Translations under genes and position numbers: made by a program
Notes under the pieces: model-generated
The model's database searches: none
What the model saw: the letters and a program-made list of their open reading frames with translations, nothing else
Told to the model about the DNA's origin: nothing
Shown: positions 32,733 to 42,085 of the stretch, one piece after another
Position numbering within the stretch: position 1 is the first letter of the stretch
Layout: each line of letters begins with the position of its first letter
NCBI GenBank assembly: GCA_009377695.1
Contig: WHTP01000023.1
Span: 1-56,241, forward strand
Source: Hyphomicrobiales bacterium
GTDB lineage: Bacteria > Pseudomonadota > Alphaproteobacteria > Rhizobiales > Xanthobacteraceae
Direction: 5' to 3'
DNA length: 56,241 bases

Positions 32733-33767
32733 ATGCGCAACATCCTGTCGAATCGCTTGATTGCCGCGCTCGCGGTTGCCGGCACCGTTGCCACTGCAAC
32801 GACGCCCGCCGCTGCCGATGCCTCCTTCTATCAAGGCAAGCAGGGTCGTCTGTTCACGATGGGCAGCCCGGGCGGCGGCTACGACACCTACACCCGCACA
32901 GTGAGCGCCTTCCTGGAAAGGCGGATCGGCGCAAAGCTTATCCCAACCAATGAGCCGGCGGCCGGCGGCATGATCGCCATGAACCGCACCATCAACGCAG
33001 TGCCTGACGGTTTGACATTGCTGCTGACCGGAGGCGAGGGGCTCGTGACTGCGCAGCTCTACGGCCTCTCCGGCGTCAATTACGACGTGCGCAAGCAGGT
33101 GTTCCTGGCGCGGGTGTCGGGTGAGGACAAGGTCGCGGTGGTGGGCCCGCAGTCGCCTTACAAAAACATCGCCGACATGCAGGCGCTGGACCGACAGGTG
33201 CTGTGGGCGGGCTCCGGCAAGGCCGACAACAACTCCGATTTCTCCGCCATCATGTGTTACGCGCTCGGCATCAAATGCAAGATCATCCTCGGCTACAAGG
33301 GTACTGGCGGCATGAACATGGCGATCCAGCGCGCCGAGGTCGACGGCCGTGTGATCTCCGATGAAGCCGCGGCGCTCTATGGGCCGAGCTCCGGCATGCG
33401 CGTCCTGACGATCCTGGCGCGTCAGCGGTCGGAGAAATTCCCGGACGTGCCGACTATCTTCGAGGCCGCCAAGCTGTCGCGCACCGCGGAGCGCCTGCTC
33501 GACTGGCGCGCCATCATCGCGAGTCTCGGCCGCGTGATCCTGGTCACGCCCGGCACGCCGAAGGAGCGCGTCGATTTCCTGCGTGCGGCACTTGCCGACG
33601 TGCTGCGCGACCCGGCCTTCATCGCCGAGATGAACAAGGTCAATCTGGCGGCAAGCTATCTGAGTGCCGACGACGTGCAGGCGGCGGTCGAAAAGGCGAT
33701 GACCACGCTCGACGCGGAGGGCCTCGCCGACATGAAGGACATCGCGCTCAACCGCTATTACCACTGA
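32733..33767 (+). CDS. Tripartite tricarboxylate transporter substrate-binding-like protein (divergent FYxGK clade)
   Basis: 344 residues from ATG 32733; upstream frame extension is only the palindromic repeat. A signal peptide ends at PAAADA. The mature start is SFYQGKQGRLFTMGSPGGGYD, followed by NEPAAGGMIAMNRTINAVPDG and ILGYKGTGGMNMAIQRAEVDGR. TPGTPKERVDFLRAAL is near the C-terminus. The same clade markers occur at 22013 and 40247. It probably binds a small organic acid, with no TctAB nearby. It is followed 22 bp later by a VOC-family gene with a good ribosome site, so the two are likely cotranscribed. Confidence 0.85.
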   Translation: MRNILSNRLIAALAVAGTVATATTPAAADASFYQGKQGRLFTMGSPGGGYDTYTRTVSAFLERRIGAKLIPTNEPAAGGMIAMNRTINAVPDGLTLLLTGGEGLVTAQLYGLSGVNYDVRKQVFLARVSGEDKVAVVGPQSPYKNIADMQALDRQVLWAGSGKADNNSDFSAIMCYALGIKCKIILGYKGTGGMNMAIQRAEVDGRVISDEAAALYGPSSGMRVLTILARQRSEKFPDVPTIFEAAKLSRTAERLLDWRAIIASLGRVILVTPGTPKERVDFLRAALADVLRDPAFIAEMNKVNLAASYLSADDVQAAVEKAMTTLDAEGLADMKDIALNRYYH

Positions 33768-33789
33768 TACTATCCGAGGAGAGGAAAGT

Positions 33790-34599
33790 ATGTCCGGCAA
33801 GCTCAATCATCTCGCCATCACGACCGACCATTACGCAACGGTCGGCATGTTCTACCGCGCGGTGTTCGGCATGAAGGTATCGGGCGATACGTCCCGTGAA
33901 ATGTCGGCGATCTCGGTCGGTGACGGCTATGTGGGCATGACGATCATTCCGCGCCGCGGCGGCCGTAAGGCGGGACTCGACCATTTCGGCATCGAGGTCG
34001 ATGACTTGGAGAAAGTACGAGAAAAGTGCGCGAAAAAATATCCGGACATCGAGATCGTCAAGCGGCCGGGAAACCGGCCTTTTGCAAGCTACTCGGCCCA
34101 TGATCCGGCCGGCAATTATTTCGATCTCTCTCAGCAGGGGCACGAGAATCGCGCCGAGGTCTATGCCAAAGGCGAGTGGAAGCAAGACAACACCATCAGC
34201 CACTTCGCGATCCGCGTGCGCGAGCCCGAGCGGGTCGCCACCTTCTACACCGACGTGTTCGGATTGGAGCCGCGCAACCTGTCGAGCGAGGAGGGCGGCT
34301 ACTTCCTGGCCGACGGGCGCATGACCATGTCGATCATCCCGTGGAAGATCTCGTCGTTCAATGGCGCGGGCATCGAGCAGCCGGCGATGGACCACATCGG
34401 CTTCCGGGTGCCGAGCTTCGACGCCTTCAAAAAGAACTTGGCTGAGGTCGAGCGGCAGAACCTCCAGCTTCGCCCGAAGCCGATCGAGTTCGATTCCGAG
34501 GGTGCGGCACGGCTGAAGCTCTTGGCCAAGTGCCCGCTGGGCACGTTCCAACTCGCCGACCCCGACGGCACGCTGATTGACGTGGCCGAGGATCAATAG
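33790..34599 (+). CDS. Two-domain VOC (glyoxalase/extradiol dioxygenase-like) protein
   Basis: 269 residues from ATG 33790, with GGAGAGGAAAG upstream. There are two vicinal-oxygen-chelate modules. The first (residues 1-115) starts KLNHLAITTDHYATVGMFYRAVFGMKV and includes GLDHFGIEVDDLEKV. The second (about 135-265) includes ISHFAIRVREPERVATFYTDVFGLEP and MDHIGFRVPSFDAFKKNLAEVE, ending in FQLADPDGTLIDV. Metal-ligand histidines are present in both modules (NHLAI, DHFGI, SHFAI, DHIGF). The layout is compatible with ring-cleavage type I extradiol dioxygenases or isomerases, and no substrate can be assigned. Confidence 0.85.
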   Translation: MSGKLNHLAITTDHYATVGMFYRAVFGMKVSGDTSREMSAISVGDGYVGMTIIPRRGGRKAGLDHFGIEVDDLEKVREKCAKKYPDIEIVKRPGNRPFASYSAHDPAGNYFDLSQQGHENRAEVYAKGEWKQDNTISHFAIRVREPERVATFYTDVFGLEPRNLSSEEGGYFLADGRMTMSIIPWKISSFNGAGIEQPAMDHIGFRVPSFDAFKKNLAEVERQNLQLRPKPIEFDSEGAARLKLLAKCPLGTFQLADPDGTLIDVAEDQ

Positions 34600-34920
34600 C
34601 GACCTGAAGGCCGCCTTATTGGTCAGCGTGATCTCCGAGCGATGCCGTCGAGAGCCTAGACGCGACGCGCTGGTCTGATCTGGATTCGACATCCCGCGTG
34701 CGCGGCAGTCGGAATATCGCCAGCTTGCGTCGACCTGCGTTGTTCAAATTGGTGAACAGCAGTTCAGAGTTCCTCCGGCGGTGAAATCGTAGTCAATCGA
34801 CGCTGGTGATGATGAATAACGGCCGTGGTCGAGCGCACGGAACAAATACGACGCAGAGCAATTAATTGATCTTCGAGGGAGAAAGGGTCTTCCGCAACCT
34901 ATCTGGGAGGAGTTTCGGAC
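34600..34920. other. Intergenic region upstream of opgG/opgD
   Basis: 321 bp without a convincing gene. The last part contains GGGAGGAG (34906-34913), eight bases before the TTG start of the glucan gene. Local AT content is higher around 34790-34870, which fits a promoter. No clear operator, repeat or terminator was recognised. Confidence 0.5.
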
Positions 34921-36438
34921 TTGAATCGCCGACGATTTGTCGCCGGTCTGGCAGCGGCGCTGCCCAGCCTGCAAAGCCGGTGGACCTTGGAGTGTGCGCA
35001 AGCTGAGGAAGCATCAGCCGAGCCGTTCGACGCTGAGAAAGTCCGGAAGTTGGCTCAACAGCTTGCGGCAAGTCCTTACAAGGAACCTGACGTATCCCTC
35101 AGCAAGGACTTTCAAAATCTCAGCTACGATGCGTATCGAAGCATCCGATTTCGACCGGAACGCGCATTGTGGGGCAAGGACCATCTGCCATTTGCACTGC
35201 AGTTCTTCCATCGGGGATTTATCTTCAAGGATCGTGTGCAGGTCTATGAGGTCAATAAAGGGGGCGCTCGGCCCGTCGCGTATGAGCCGGATCTCTTTCA
35301 TTTCGAGCAAATCAAGGAGCGCCCCAGTGAGAGCGACATGGGGTTTGCAGGATTTCGCCTGCACGCACCGATGGCTCGGAGGGACTATTATGACGAGGTC
35401 GGTGTGTTCCTCGGAGCGAGTTACTTCCGGGCAGTTGCGAAAGGCCAGGTCTACGGCCTCTCTGCGAGAGCCCTCTCGATCGCGACGGGCGATCCGAAAG
35501 GAGAGGAGTTTCCGGCGTTTCGATCGTTCTGGGTCGAGCGTCCCGCTCGACGCGCGAAATTTCTGGTGGTGCATGCGCTGGTCGACAGCAAGAGCGCGAC
35601 GGCGGCCGCGCGCTTTGCCATTCGTCCGGGCAGCCCCACAACCTACGATGTCGACCTGATAGTTTATCCGCGGGTTGATATCACTCAGGTTGGCATCGGC
35701 TCATTGACCAGCATGTTCTTTTTCGCGGCCAATGACCGGCTGGGCGTCGATGACTATCGCCGTGCCGTCCACGATTCGGACGGGCTTTCGATCCACAATG
35801 GAAAGGGAGAGGTCATATGGCGGCCGCTCTCAAACCCGCGCGACCTGCAAATTAGTCTGTTTGCCGATCACAATCCGCGCGGCTTTGGACTCTGCCAGCG
35901 CGAGCGAGACTTCAACGCCTATGATGATTTGGAATCTCGCTTTGAAAAGCGTCCCAGTGCATGGGTCGAACCACTGAACGAATGGGGTCCTGGCGCCATT
36001 CAACTGCTCGAGATTCCGACCAAAGAGGAAATTCACGACAATATCGTCGCATTCTGGCGGCCGAAGGATCCGCTCCGCGCCAAGGGTGAGTATCAGTATG
36101 CTTATCGAATCAGTTGGGGATCAATCGCCGGCAACAGGCGGCTGGCGGAATTCACCAAAACCCGTGTTGGGGCCGGGCCTGACGATACCCGCAGGTTTGT
36201 TCTCGACCTTCATGGGACCGTTCTCGACCGCGCAACTGCGGATCGCCTGCGGCCCGTTGTGAACGCGGATAAGGGCGAGATTCGGAACCTGGTCGTTCAT
36301 CCTAATTCGGCCACTGGCGGAATGCGGATGAGCTTCGAACTGGCAACCAAGAAGGAACCGGCGATCGAGCTGCGCGCGCAGGTGATGCGCGATGATGAAG
36401 CAATCTCGGAAGTGTGGCTGTATCGGTGGACGCCTTAG
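34921..36438 (+). CDS. Periplasmic glucan biosynthesis protein OpgG/OpgD
   Basis: 505 residues from TTG 34921, supported by GGGAGGAG at ideal spacing. The N-terminus MNRRRFVAGLAAALP is a twin-arginine (Tat) signal, as in OpgD rather than Sec-exported OpgG. The MdoG domain follows: YDAYRSIRFRPERALW, LPFALQFFHRGFIF, RDYYDEVGVFLGASYFRA, LTSMFFFAANDR and RDLQISLFADHNPRGFGLCQRER. The C-terminal Ig-like domain ends VWLYRWTP. These proteins act on the branching or assembly of osmoregulated periplasmic glucans. The next gene, opgH, overlaps its 3' end, indicating an opgGH-type operon. Confidence 0.93.
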   Translation: MNRRRFVAGLAAALPSLQSRWTLECAQAEEASAEPFDAEKVRKLAQQLAASPYKEPDVSLSKDFQNLSYDAYRSIRFRPERALWGKDHLPFALQFFHRGFIFKDRVQVYEVNKGGARPVAYEPDLFHFEQIKERPSESDMGFAGFRLHAPMARRDYYDEVGVFLGASYFRAVAKGQVYGLSARALSIATGDPKGEEFPAFRSFWVERPARRAKFLVVHALVDSKSATAAARFAIRPGSPTTYDVDLIVYPRVDITQVGIGSLTSMFFFAANDRLGVDDYRRAVHDSDGLSIHNGKGEVIWRPLSNPRDLQISLFADHNPRGFGLCQRERDFNAYDDLESRFEKRPSAWVEPLNEWGPGAIQLLEIPTKEEIHDNIVAFWRPKDPLRAKGEYQYAYRISWGSIAGNRRLAEFTKTRVGAGPDDTRRFVLDLHGTVLDRATADRLRPVVNADKGEIRNLVVHPNSATGGMRMSFELATKKEPAIELRAQVMRDDEAISEVWLYRWTP

Positions 36439-38576
36439 CATCTCGCCAACCGCAGGCTGTTGATCGCGTGCCAACGGACGCGCTGCCGGCGGAGCGTCCT
36501 CTTGTCATGCCCGAACAATGTATGCGGAGCTGGTCCGCATCCGTAGCAGACCCGGGCACGGGACCGCGAACGATCCTCCTTCGCAGGGCACTTGTGTTTG
36601 GGTGCACAATCGCGGTGACCATCGGTGCAGCCTACGAGATGTATCAGGTCTTGCAGGTTGGCAGCTTGACGGTCCTGGAAGCTGCGATCCTGGCGCTGTT
36701 TGTCCTATTGTTTGCATGGATCGCGCTGTCGTTTGTGAGCACGGCGGTCGGGTTCCTGACCACCGGCAGCGACCGCTCGCTATTCCCCGATCCGACCGGG
36801 CCACTGCCTGAGCTATCCAGTCGAATCGCGCTGTTGCTACCGACCTACAATGAGGATCCTGCTCGCGTGATGTCGCGTTTGCGCGCGATCTGGGAATCCG
36901 TCGATCGCACGGGGCAAGGCACTCATTTCGATTTCTTTGTTCTGAGTGACAGCACGCGGCCTGAAGTGTGGGTTCTGGAGGAACTGGAGTTTTTGCGGCT
37001 ACGCGAGACGACGGGATGCGCGCGCATTTACTATCGGCATCGCAGAGACAATACGGGGCGCAAGGCTGGAAATATCGCCGACTGGGTCACCAGGTTTGGC
37101 GGTCACTACGATTTTATGGTGGTGCTTGACGCCGACAGCCTCATGGAAGGCGATACGCTGGTCCGCCTGGCAGCGGCCATGGAGCGCAACCCTCGCGTCG
37201 GTCTGATCCAAACGGTTCCTCTCCTGCTCAATGGAGAAACCCTGTTCGCGCGCATTCAGCAGTTTGCAGGCCGCATCTACGGGCCCCTGATCGCTCGCGG
37301 CACCAGCTGGTGGCACGGCGCGGAAAGCAACTACTGGGGCCACAATGCAATTATCCGCGTTCGGGCATTTGCCGAGAACGCGGGCTTACCGGTGCTCCGA
37401 GGGCGCAAGCCATTCGGCGGACACATCATGAGTCATGATTTCGTCGAGGCGGGATTGCTGAGGCGGGCAGGGTGGGCCATCCACCTGGTGACGAGCCTGG
37501 GCGGCAGTTATGAGGAATGTCCGCCGACGCCAACGGAATATGCGATGCGCGACCGGCGCTGGTGCCAGGGCAATCTGCAGCACCTGGCCGTCCTGCCGGC
37601 GCGGGGTTTGCATTGGGCGTCCCGCCTGCACCTCCTCACCGGGATCGGCTGCTATATCACGGCACCTCTCTGGCTGCTCTTCCTGCTCGTCGGCATCTTG
37701 GTTTCGTTGCAAGCGCAGTTCATCCGGCCGGAGTATTTTCCGGCCGGCGCGACACTGTTCCCGCATTGGCCGGCACAGGATCCGGTGCGCGCGATCTGGG
37801 TCTTCGCCGGCACGATGGCAATGTTGATCGCACCGAAACTATTCGGCTATGTCGCGATGCTGCTCCGGCGGTCTGATCGGTCCGGAATGGGCGGGGCGGT
37901 TCGCGGATTCGGCTCGGTATTGGGGGAGACGCTTGTCTCCGCGTTGATTGCGCCAATTATGATGTTGGGTCAGTCCAAATCCGTCGCGGAAATCCTCATG
38001 GGGCGCGATTCGGGTTGGGCGGCACAACAACGGACCCACGGCGGTGCATCATTCAACGAGCTGGCGCGGCGGTACGGCTTCCACACTGCGGTCGGCGCCG
38101 CATTGGCCATCGCCGCATACAGCGTTTCCGGTTCGCTCCTGCTCTGGATGCTGCCCGTGATTTTCGGATTGATCCTCGCCATTCCGATCGTCGCGCTGGC
38201 GTCGATGTCGACACTGGGAGCAGGCTTGCGGAGCGGCGGTTTCCTCCTAACGCCGGAAGAGCGGGTACCGCCTTCAATTCTCGTTCGTGCCAACGAGCTT
38301 GTGGCTGAGAGGTCGAACGTCGAACGGAGAGATGCCATTGCCCTGCTGGCAGACGAACCGCGTCTCCTCGATGCTCATGTGCGCATGCTGCCTCCGCCGC
38401 TCTCGCGACCGCGAGGCGAGATCGATGCCGACCTTGTCCTGGCGCTTGCCAAGATCGACGTCGCGGAAAATCGAGCCGAGGCGGTCAGCCTCTTGAACCT
38501 ACGTGAACTGTCGGCCGTCCTCGGCAATGCGGATGCGGTCCGTCGTATTCTCGCAAAGCCCGATGTGAACCTCTGA
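36414..38576 (+). CDS. opgH: Glucan biosynthesis glucosyltransferase OpgH
   Basis: 720 residues from GTG 36414; GTG 36426 is also possible, and either overlaps the upstream gene. It has two N-terminal membrane helices (LVFGCTIAVTIGAAYEMYQV; LFVLLFAWIALSFVSTAVGFL). The cytoplasmic GT2 domain has RIALLLPTYNEDP, LDADSLMEGD (DXD) and GHNAIIRVRAF. HDFVEAGLLRRAGW and RDRRWCQGNLQHL give the QxxRW-like motif. Further helices follow (for example LTGIGCYITAPLWLLFLLVGIL). OpgH makes the linear beta-glucan backbone from UDP-glucose and exports it. Genetic coupling with OpgG/OpgD supports this. Confidence 0.95.
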   Translation: MAVSVDALASRQPQAVDRVPTDALPAERPLVMPEQCMRSWSASVADPGTGPRTILLRRALVFGCTIAVTIGAAYEMYQVLQVGSLTVLEAAILALFVLLFAWIALSFVSTAVGFLTTGSDRSLFPDPTGPLPELSSRIALLLPTYNEDPARVMSRLRAIWESVDRTGQGTHFDFFVLSDSTRPEVWVLEELEFLRLRETTGCARIYYRHRRDNTGRKAGNIADWVTRFGGHYDFMVVLDADSLMEGDTLVRLAAAMERNPRVGLIQTVPLLLNGETLFARIQQFAGRIYGPLIARGTSWWHGAESNYWGHNAIIRVRAFAENAGLPVLRGRKPFGGHIMSHDFVEAGLLRRAGWAIHLVTSLGGSYEECPPTPTEYAMRDRRWCQGNLQHLAVLPARGLHWASRLHLLTGIGCYITAPLWLLFLLVGILVSLQAQFIRPEYFPAGATLFPHWPAQDPVRAIWVFAGTMAMLIAPKLFGYVAMLLRRSDRSGMGGAVRGFGSVLGETLVSALIAPIMMLGQSKSVAEILMGRDSGWAAQQRTHGGASFNELARRYGFHTAVGAALAIAAYSVSGSLLLWMLPVIFGLILAIPIVALASMSTLGAGLRSGGFLLTPEERVPPSILVRANELVAERSNVERRDAIALLADEPRLLDAHVRMLPPPLSRPRGEIDADLVLALAKIDVAENRAEAVSLLNLRELSAVLGNADAVRRILAKPDVNL

Positions 38577-38596
38577 TCGTGTCGCCTGCTGTCAGG

Positions 38597-40213
38597 CTAA
38601 GCACTGGCGCCGCGCACGCGGTCGGCTAGTGTCAACGGATCAGCCGGCGCGCTGTCAGCGCGCCAGGCGACGTGGCCGTCCGGCCGGACCAGCACGAGCT
38701 TGCGTTCATAGAGCGCGGCAACATCAGGATTACCGATCGTCTCCACGCTCAGCGGCACGCTTCGCTGTGCGAAGGCGCGCTCGATTAGCGACACGTCCGG
38801 CGCCACCGTGCCAAGCCGCATCAGCACGAAGCCTTTGCCGAACAGGTCAATGGTCGAATGGCCGGCCGCGACGAAGGCATGCGGCGCGCGGCCACCTGGC
38901 CGTGCGGTCGGGTGATACTCGGTGACGCTGTCGTCGCGCGCCGGCGAGCCGTCGGGCCAGATGATGGGCGAGCGCTCGTAGCGATAGCCGAGCGCGAGCC
39001 CGTCGGTGATGACCTTACGCGTCTGCGCCGGCACGATGGCGTCGGCCAGTGCCTGACGGGCACGGGCGCCTTCGGGCGTGTCCTCGGCGATGGCGGGCCC
39101 CGGCTGTTGCTCGCGGTCGTTGGCGTGGCTCACATCGGCATGGCCGACATTGCGCTGGCCGACCGGGCGACGCTCAAGTTCGTAGGTGTCAAGCAGGGCA
39201 GGGCCTGCCCAGCCGCGATGCGCAGCCGCGAGCTTCCAGCCGAGATCGATGGCGTCGCCGAGGCCGGTGTTCATGCCCAGCCCGGCGGCGGGGTGATTGA
39301 GGTGGGCGGCGTCGCCGGCGAAGAAGATCCGGCTAGCCCGATAGGTGTCCGCCACCACATTGCGCGCGGTCCAGCGCCGGATCGAGATGATCTCGTGGGG
39401 GACGTGCTTGCCGACCACCTCGCTGAACAGACGCTCGGCGTCGACGTTCTCCGGCGCGTCGTAATAGGCCTTGCCACGGATGCCGAAGCGGTAGAGGTCG
39501 CGCCCATTGAGGCTGACGAGATTGCGCCAAAGGCCAACCGGCTCGACGAAATTGACCAGCGCCGCTTTGCCCATCTTGTGGTGCGTCCATAGCTCGGGCG
39601 CGCGCACGAAGATGCTGAGAAAGTAGCCGAGATAGTTGGACCCGCTCATGCCGATGTCGAGCGCGCGGCGGATCGGCGAATGCCCGCCGCTGCAATCAAT
39701 CAGGTAGCCCGCGGCGACCGTGAAGCGCTCGTCGCTGGCGAGGTCGTGGACGGTCGCGAGCACGCGGTCGCCTTGTTCGATCGCAGTTTCGAACCGGGAG
39801 CGATAGCGCAAGGTCACGCAGTCGTAGCCTGACGCAAGCTCGCGCAGGATCGGATCGAGCCAGATCTGGTTGCAGCGCTGTGGCCGTTCCGGGCTTTCAG
39901 CCGAAGGCGCGCTGCCGCCATGATGCGGCCGCTCGATGCGCGCGATCTCGAAGCCGGTCAAGGCCGTGCAATAAAGCGCGGTATGGGGGAAGTCCTCAGG
40001 CGTCCCGTCGCGACGGATTGCATCGGCGACGCCGAAGCGGCGCATGAACTCCATCGACCGTGCATTGAGCACGGAGGCGCGCGGGTGGTCCGGCGGGCCT
40101 TCGCCCTGTTCGATCACGAGGCAGGGCACGCCGCGGCTGCCGAGATCGGCCGCAAGCGCCAAGCCTACCGGGCCCGCGCCCACGATCAGGATCGGCGTCT
40201 CAAAAGTCGCCAT
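38597..40213 (-). CDS. FAD-dependent aromatic monooxygenase (PHBH/MhpA-type)
   Basis: 538 residues from ATG 40213. Class A flavoprotein hydroxylase features are clear. The N-terminal FAD motif is ILIVGAGPVGLALAADL, and RASVLNARSMEFMRRFGV is the typical ring-hydroxylase block. DCSGGHSPIRRAL is the DG-type motif, and FFAGDAAHLNHPAAGLGMNTGLGDAIDLGWKLA the second FAD motif. A C-terminal thioredoxin-like domain follows, as in MhpA/phenol hydroxylases. It would hydroxylate an aromatic ring using NAD(P)H and O2. It is the last gene of a leftward run LigAB > class II aldolase > Bug receptor > monooxygenase, which points to a catabolic role. Confidence 0.92.
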   Translation of the reverse strand: MATFETPILIVGAGPVGLALAADLGSRGVPCLVIEQGEGPPDHPRASVLNARSMEFMRRFGVADAIRRDGTPEDFPHTALYCTALTGFEIARIERPHHGGSAPSAESPERPQRCNQIWLDPILRELASGYDCVTLRYRSRFETAIEQGDRVLATVHDLASDERFTVAAGYLIDCSGGHSPIRRALDIGMSGSNYLGYFLSIFVRAPELWTHHKMGKAALVNFVEPVGLWRNLVSLNGRDLYRFGIRGKAYYDAPENVDAERLFSEVVGKHVPHEIISIRRWTARNVVADTYRASRIFFAGDAAHLNHPAAGLGMNTGLGDAIDLGWKLAAAHRGWAGPALLDTYELERRPVGQRNVGHADVSHANDREQQPGPAIAEDTPEGARARQALADAIVPAQTRKVITDGLALGYRYERSPIIWPDGSPARDDSVTEYHPTARPGGRAPHAFVAAGHSTIDLFGKGFVLMRLGTVAPDVSLIERAFAQRSVPLSVETIGNPDVAALYERKLVLVRPDGHVAWRADSAPADPLTLADRVRGASA

Positions 40214-40246
40214 GAGTTTCAGAATGCTCGCTTATCGCCGTTGCGG

Positions 40247-41278
40247 CTACTTCGGTTCAAGGACGGCCTTCGCCTTGGCGACCAGTTCGGCCGGCACGTT
40301 GATGGTGTCGTTCACGATTGCTGCCGCGCGCTCCCCGCCGAACGGGCTCATCTCGAGGTTGAGCTGCTTGGCCTCGTTCAGGAATGCCTCGTCCTTCATG
40401 GTCGCCTCGAAGGCGCGCCGCAGCGCGACGGCGCGTTCGCGTGGCACGTCCGGCGTCGTGAAGAACGGCCGCCCAAGCGCGGGCGGGCGTGACAGCAGGG
40501 TCAGGATTCGCCGTTGTTCGGGCGTTTTCGCCAGCTCGTGCATCAGAGGGACGTGCGGAAAGGCCTTGTCGCGCTCGCTGCCGATCTGGTTGAGCATGAC
40601 GACCCGATTGCCTTCGATCCAGGTCGGCCGCTCCTGCAGAATACCGGCAAGGCTCGCACCAGCGCGGGCCGCGACCTCGCCGCGTTCCATGGCAAGATCG
40701 AGCTCGGCGGTGCTCTTGTAACCCATCACGATCTTGAACTTGGTGCCGAGCACGACGTTCATCGCGTTGGGATAGATGAATGTGCCGGAGCCAGTCCCGG
40801 TCGCGCCGATGATCAGCTCGCGCTGCATCACATCGTCCATGGTCTTGAAGCCGGACGTGTGCCACGCCACCGTCATGAGGTTGCTGGTGCCGGTGGAGCC
40901 GAGCCAGTAGAACCGCCGCGTGTCGTAGCGCACGCCCTGGCCGCCAAGCACCTGATGCAACGGCACGCTGTTGTTGACCGTGGCGATGACGGTGCCGTCC
41001 TTCTCGGCCTGCTGATACATGTAATTGGTCGCGAGCACGTGGCCCCCGCCCGGCATGTTGCGCACGATCATGGTCGGGCGGCCGGGGATGTAGCGGAACA
41101 TGTGTTTGGCAAGTGCGCGGGCAGTCAGGTCGAAGGGGCCGCCGACGCCGGTCGAGGTAATGACGGTGATGGTCTTGCCCTTGTAGAAATCCTCGACCGC
41201 ATCGGCATAAACGTACGACGTGGCGCAGGTCGCGCCGATGACAAGCGAGATGAGTGTAGTCAGGGCAAATCTGAGCAT
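40247..41278 (-). CDS. Tripartite tricarboxylate transporter substrate-binding-like protein (divergent FYxGK clade)
   Basis: 343 residues from ATG 41278. The signal peptide ends near VYADA. The mature start is VEDFYKGKTITVITSTGVGG, followed by IVRNMPGGGHVLATNYMY, KDGTVIATV, and IVMGYKSTAELDLAMERGEVAAR. It is closest in motif to the proteins at 22013 and 32733. It is embedded in the aromatic cluster, only 10 bp after the class II aldolase gene and 33 bp before the monooxygenase gene. It may bind the aromatic acid substrate in the periplasm. Confidence 0.87.
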   Translation of the reverse strand: MLRFALTTLISLVIGATCATSYVYADAVEDFYKGKTITVITSTGVGGPFDLTARALAKHMFRYIPGRPTMIVRNMPGGGHVLATNYMYQQAEKDGTVIATVNNSVPLHQVLGGQGVRYDTRRFYWLGSTGTSNLMTVAWHTSGFKTMDDVMQRELIIGATGTGSGTFIYPNAMNVVLGTKFKIVMGYKSTAELDLAMERGEVAARAGASLAGILQERPTWIEGNRVVMLNQIGSERDKAFPHVPLMHELAKTPEQRRILTLLSRPPALGRPFFTTPDVPRERAVALRRAFEATMKDEAFLNEAKQLNLEMSPFGGERAAAIVNDTINVPAELVAKAKAVLEPK

Positions 41279-41288
41279 GGTGCAGCCC

Positions 41289-42047
41289 TTATGCCTTGCT
41301 GAACTGATGCTTCCACAGCGACCATGAGCGCGGAACGTTACGGCCGCGACTCGACTTGTCGGCCTCCTCCTCGTTGAGGAACTCGACTTCGCCGCCATCC
41401 GCCAGCTGATGCGCCTGCATCTGGATCGAGGCATTCTCCATCGAATAGACCGCCCGAAAAACCGCCTCCGGGATCGAGTTGCCGATCATCGTGGCGCCAT
41501 GCCCGCGCATCAGCACCACGTTCTTGTCGGCGAGCTTCTCCGCCAAGGCGCGGCCGATCTCGGGCGTGCGGATCAGCATGTCGGTGTTGCCGCTGCGTTC
41601 CCGGATTTCGAAGATGGGGACGCCGCAGCCGAGAAAGCCGCACATGTGAAACATGGGCCGCAGTCGCGCGCCGTTGGCTGCACCAAAAGGAATGAGCGAA
41701 TACGCGTGGCAATGCACCACCGACATCACATCGGGGCGCAGCTTGTATATCTCGCTGTGGATGAAGCGCTCGGAGTATTGCGGCTTGTCCGCGTGGCTCA
41801 GCGGCGTCGAGTCCATGTCGAACAGCACGATATCCTTCGGCGTCACCATGCCCGGCGGGAGGTGGCGCGACATCAGGTATCTGTTCGAATCATTCGGATG
41901 CCGCACGCTGATATGCCCGAAGGCATCGACCGCTTTGAGACCGTAGAGAATCTTGTTGGCGAGCACGAGCTCGGCGAGCAATTCCTTGGGCGTAGCGGGA
42001 AGTTTCTGCGCAGTGTTTTTCGCAGGTTTCTTGGCAGGCGTCTGCAT
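41289..42047 (-). CDS. Class II aldolase/adducin family protein (possible dihydroxyphthalate decarboxylase)
   Basis: 252 residues from ATG 42047. The class II aldolase fold is shown by AVDAFGHISVRHP, the zinc-binding SVVHCHAYSLIPF (HxH) and VVLMRGHGATMIGNSIPEAV with the third histidine. The family includes fuculose-phosphate aldolase and 3,4-dihydroxyphthalate 2-decarboxylase (PhtC/PatC type). The setting among Pht3-, Pht4- and Pht5-like genes and a ring-cleavage enzyme makes a decarboxylase role attractive. This is inference. The N-terminal 20 residues are Lys/Ala/Pro-rich (KKPAKNTAQKLP). It lies between the LigAB-type gene and the Bug receptor in one leftward operon. Confidence 0.87.
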   Translation of the reverse strand: MQTPAKKPAKNTAQKLPATPKELLAELVLANKILYGLKAVDAFGHISVRHPNDSNRYLMSRHLPPGMVTPKDIVLFDMDSTPLSHADKPQYSERFIHSEIYKLRPDVMSVVHCHAYSLIPFGAANGARLRPMFHMCGFLGCGVPIFEIRERSGNTDMLIRTPEIGRALAEKLADKNVVLMRGHGATMIGNSIPEAVFRAVYSMENASIQMQAHQLADGGEVEFLNEEEADKSSRGRNVPRSWSLWKHQFSKA

Positions 42048-42085
42048 CAAAGCAAGTCCTTCCTTAGGCGTGACGGTGTGTAAAG

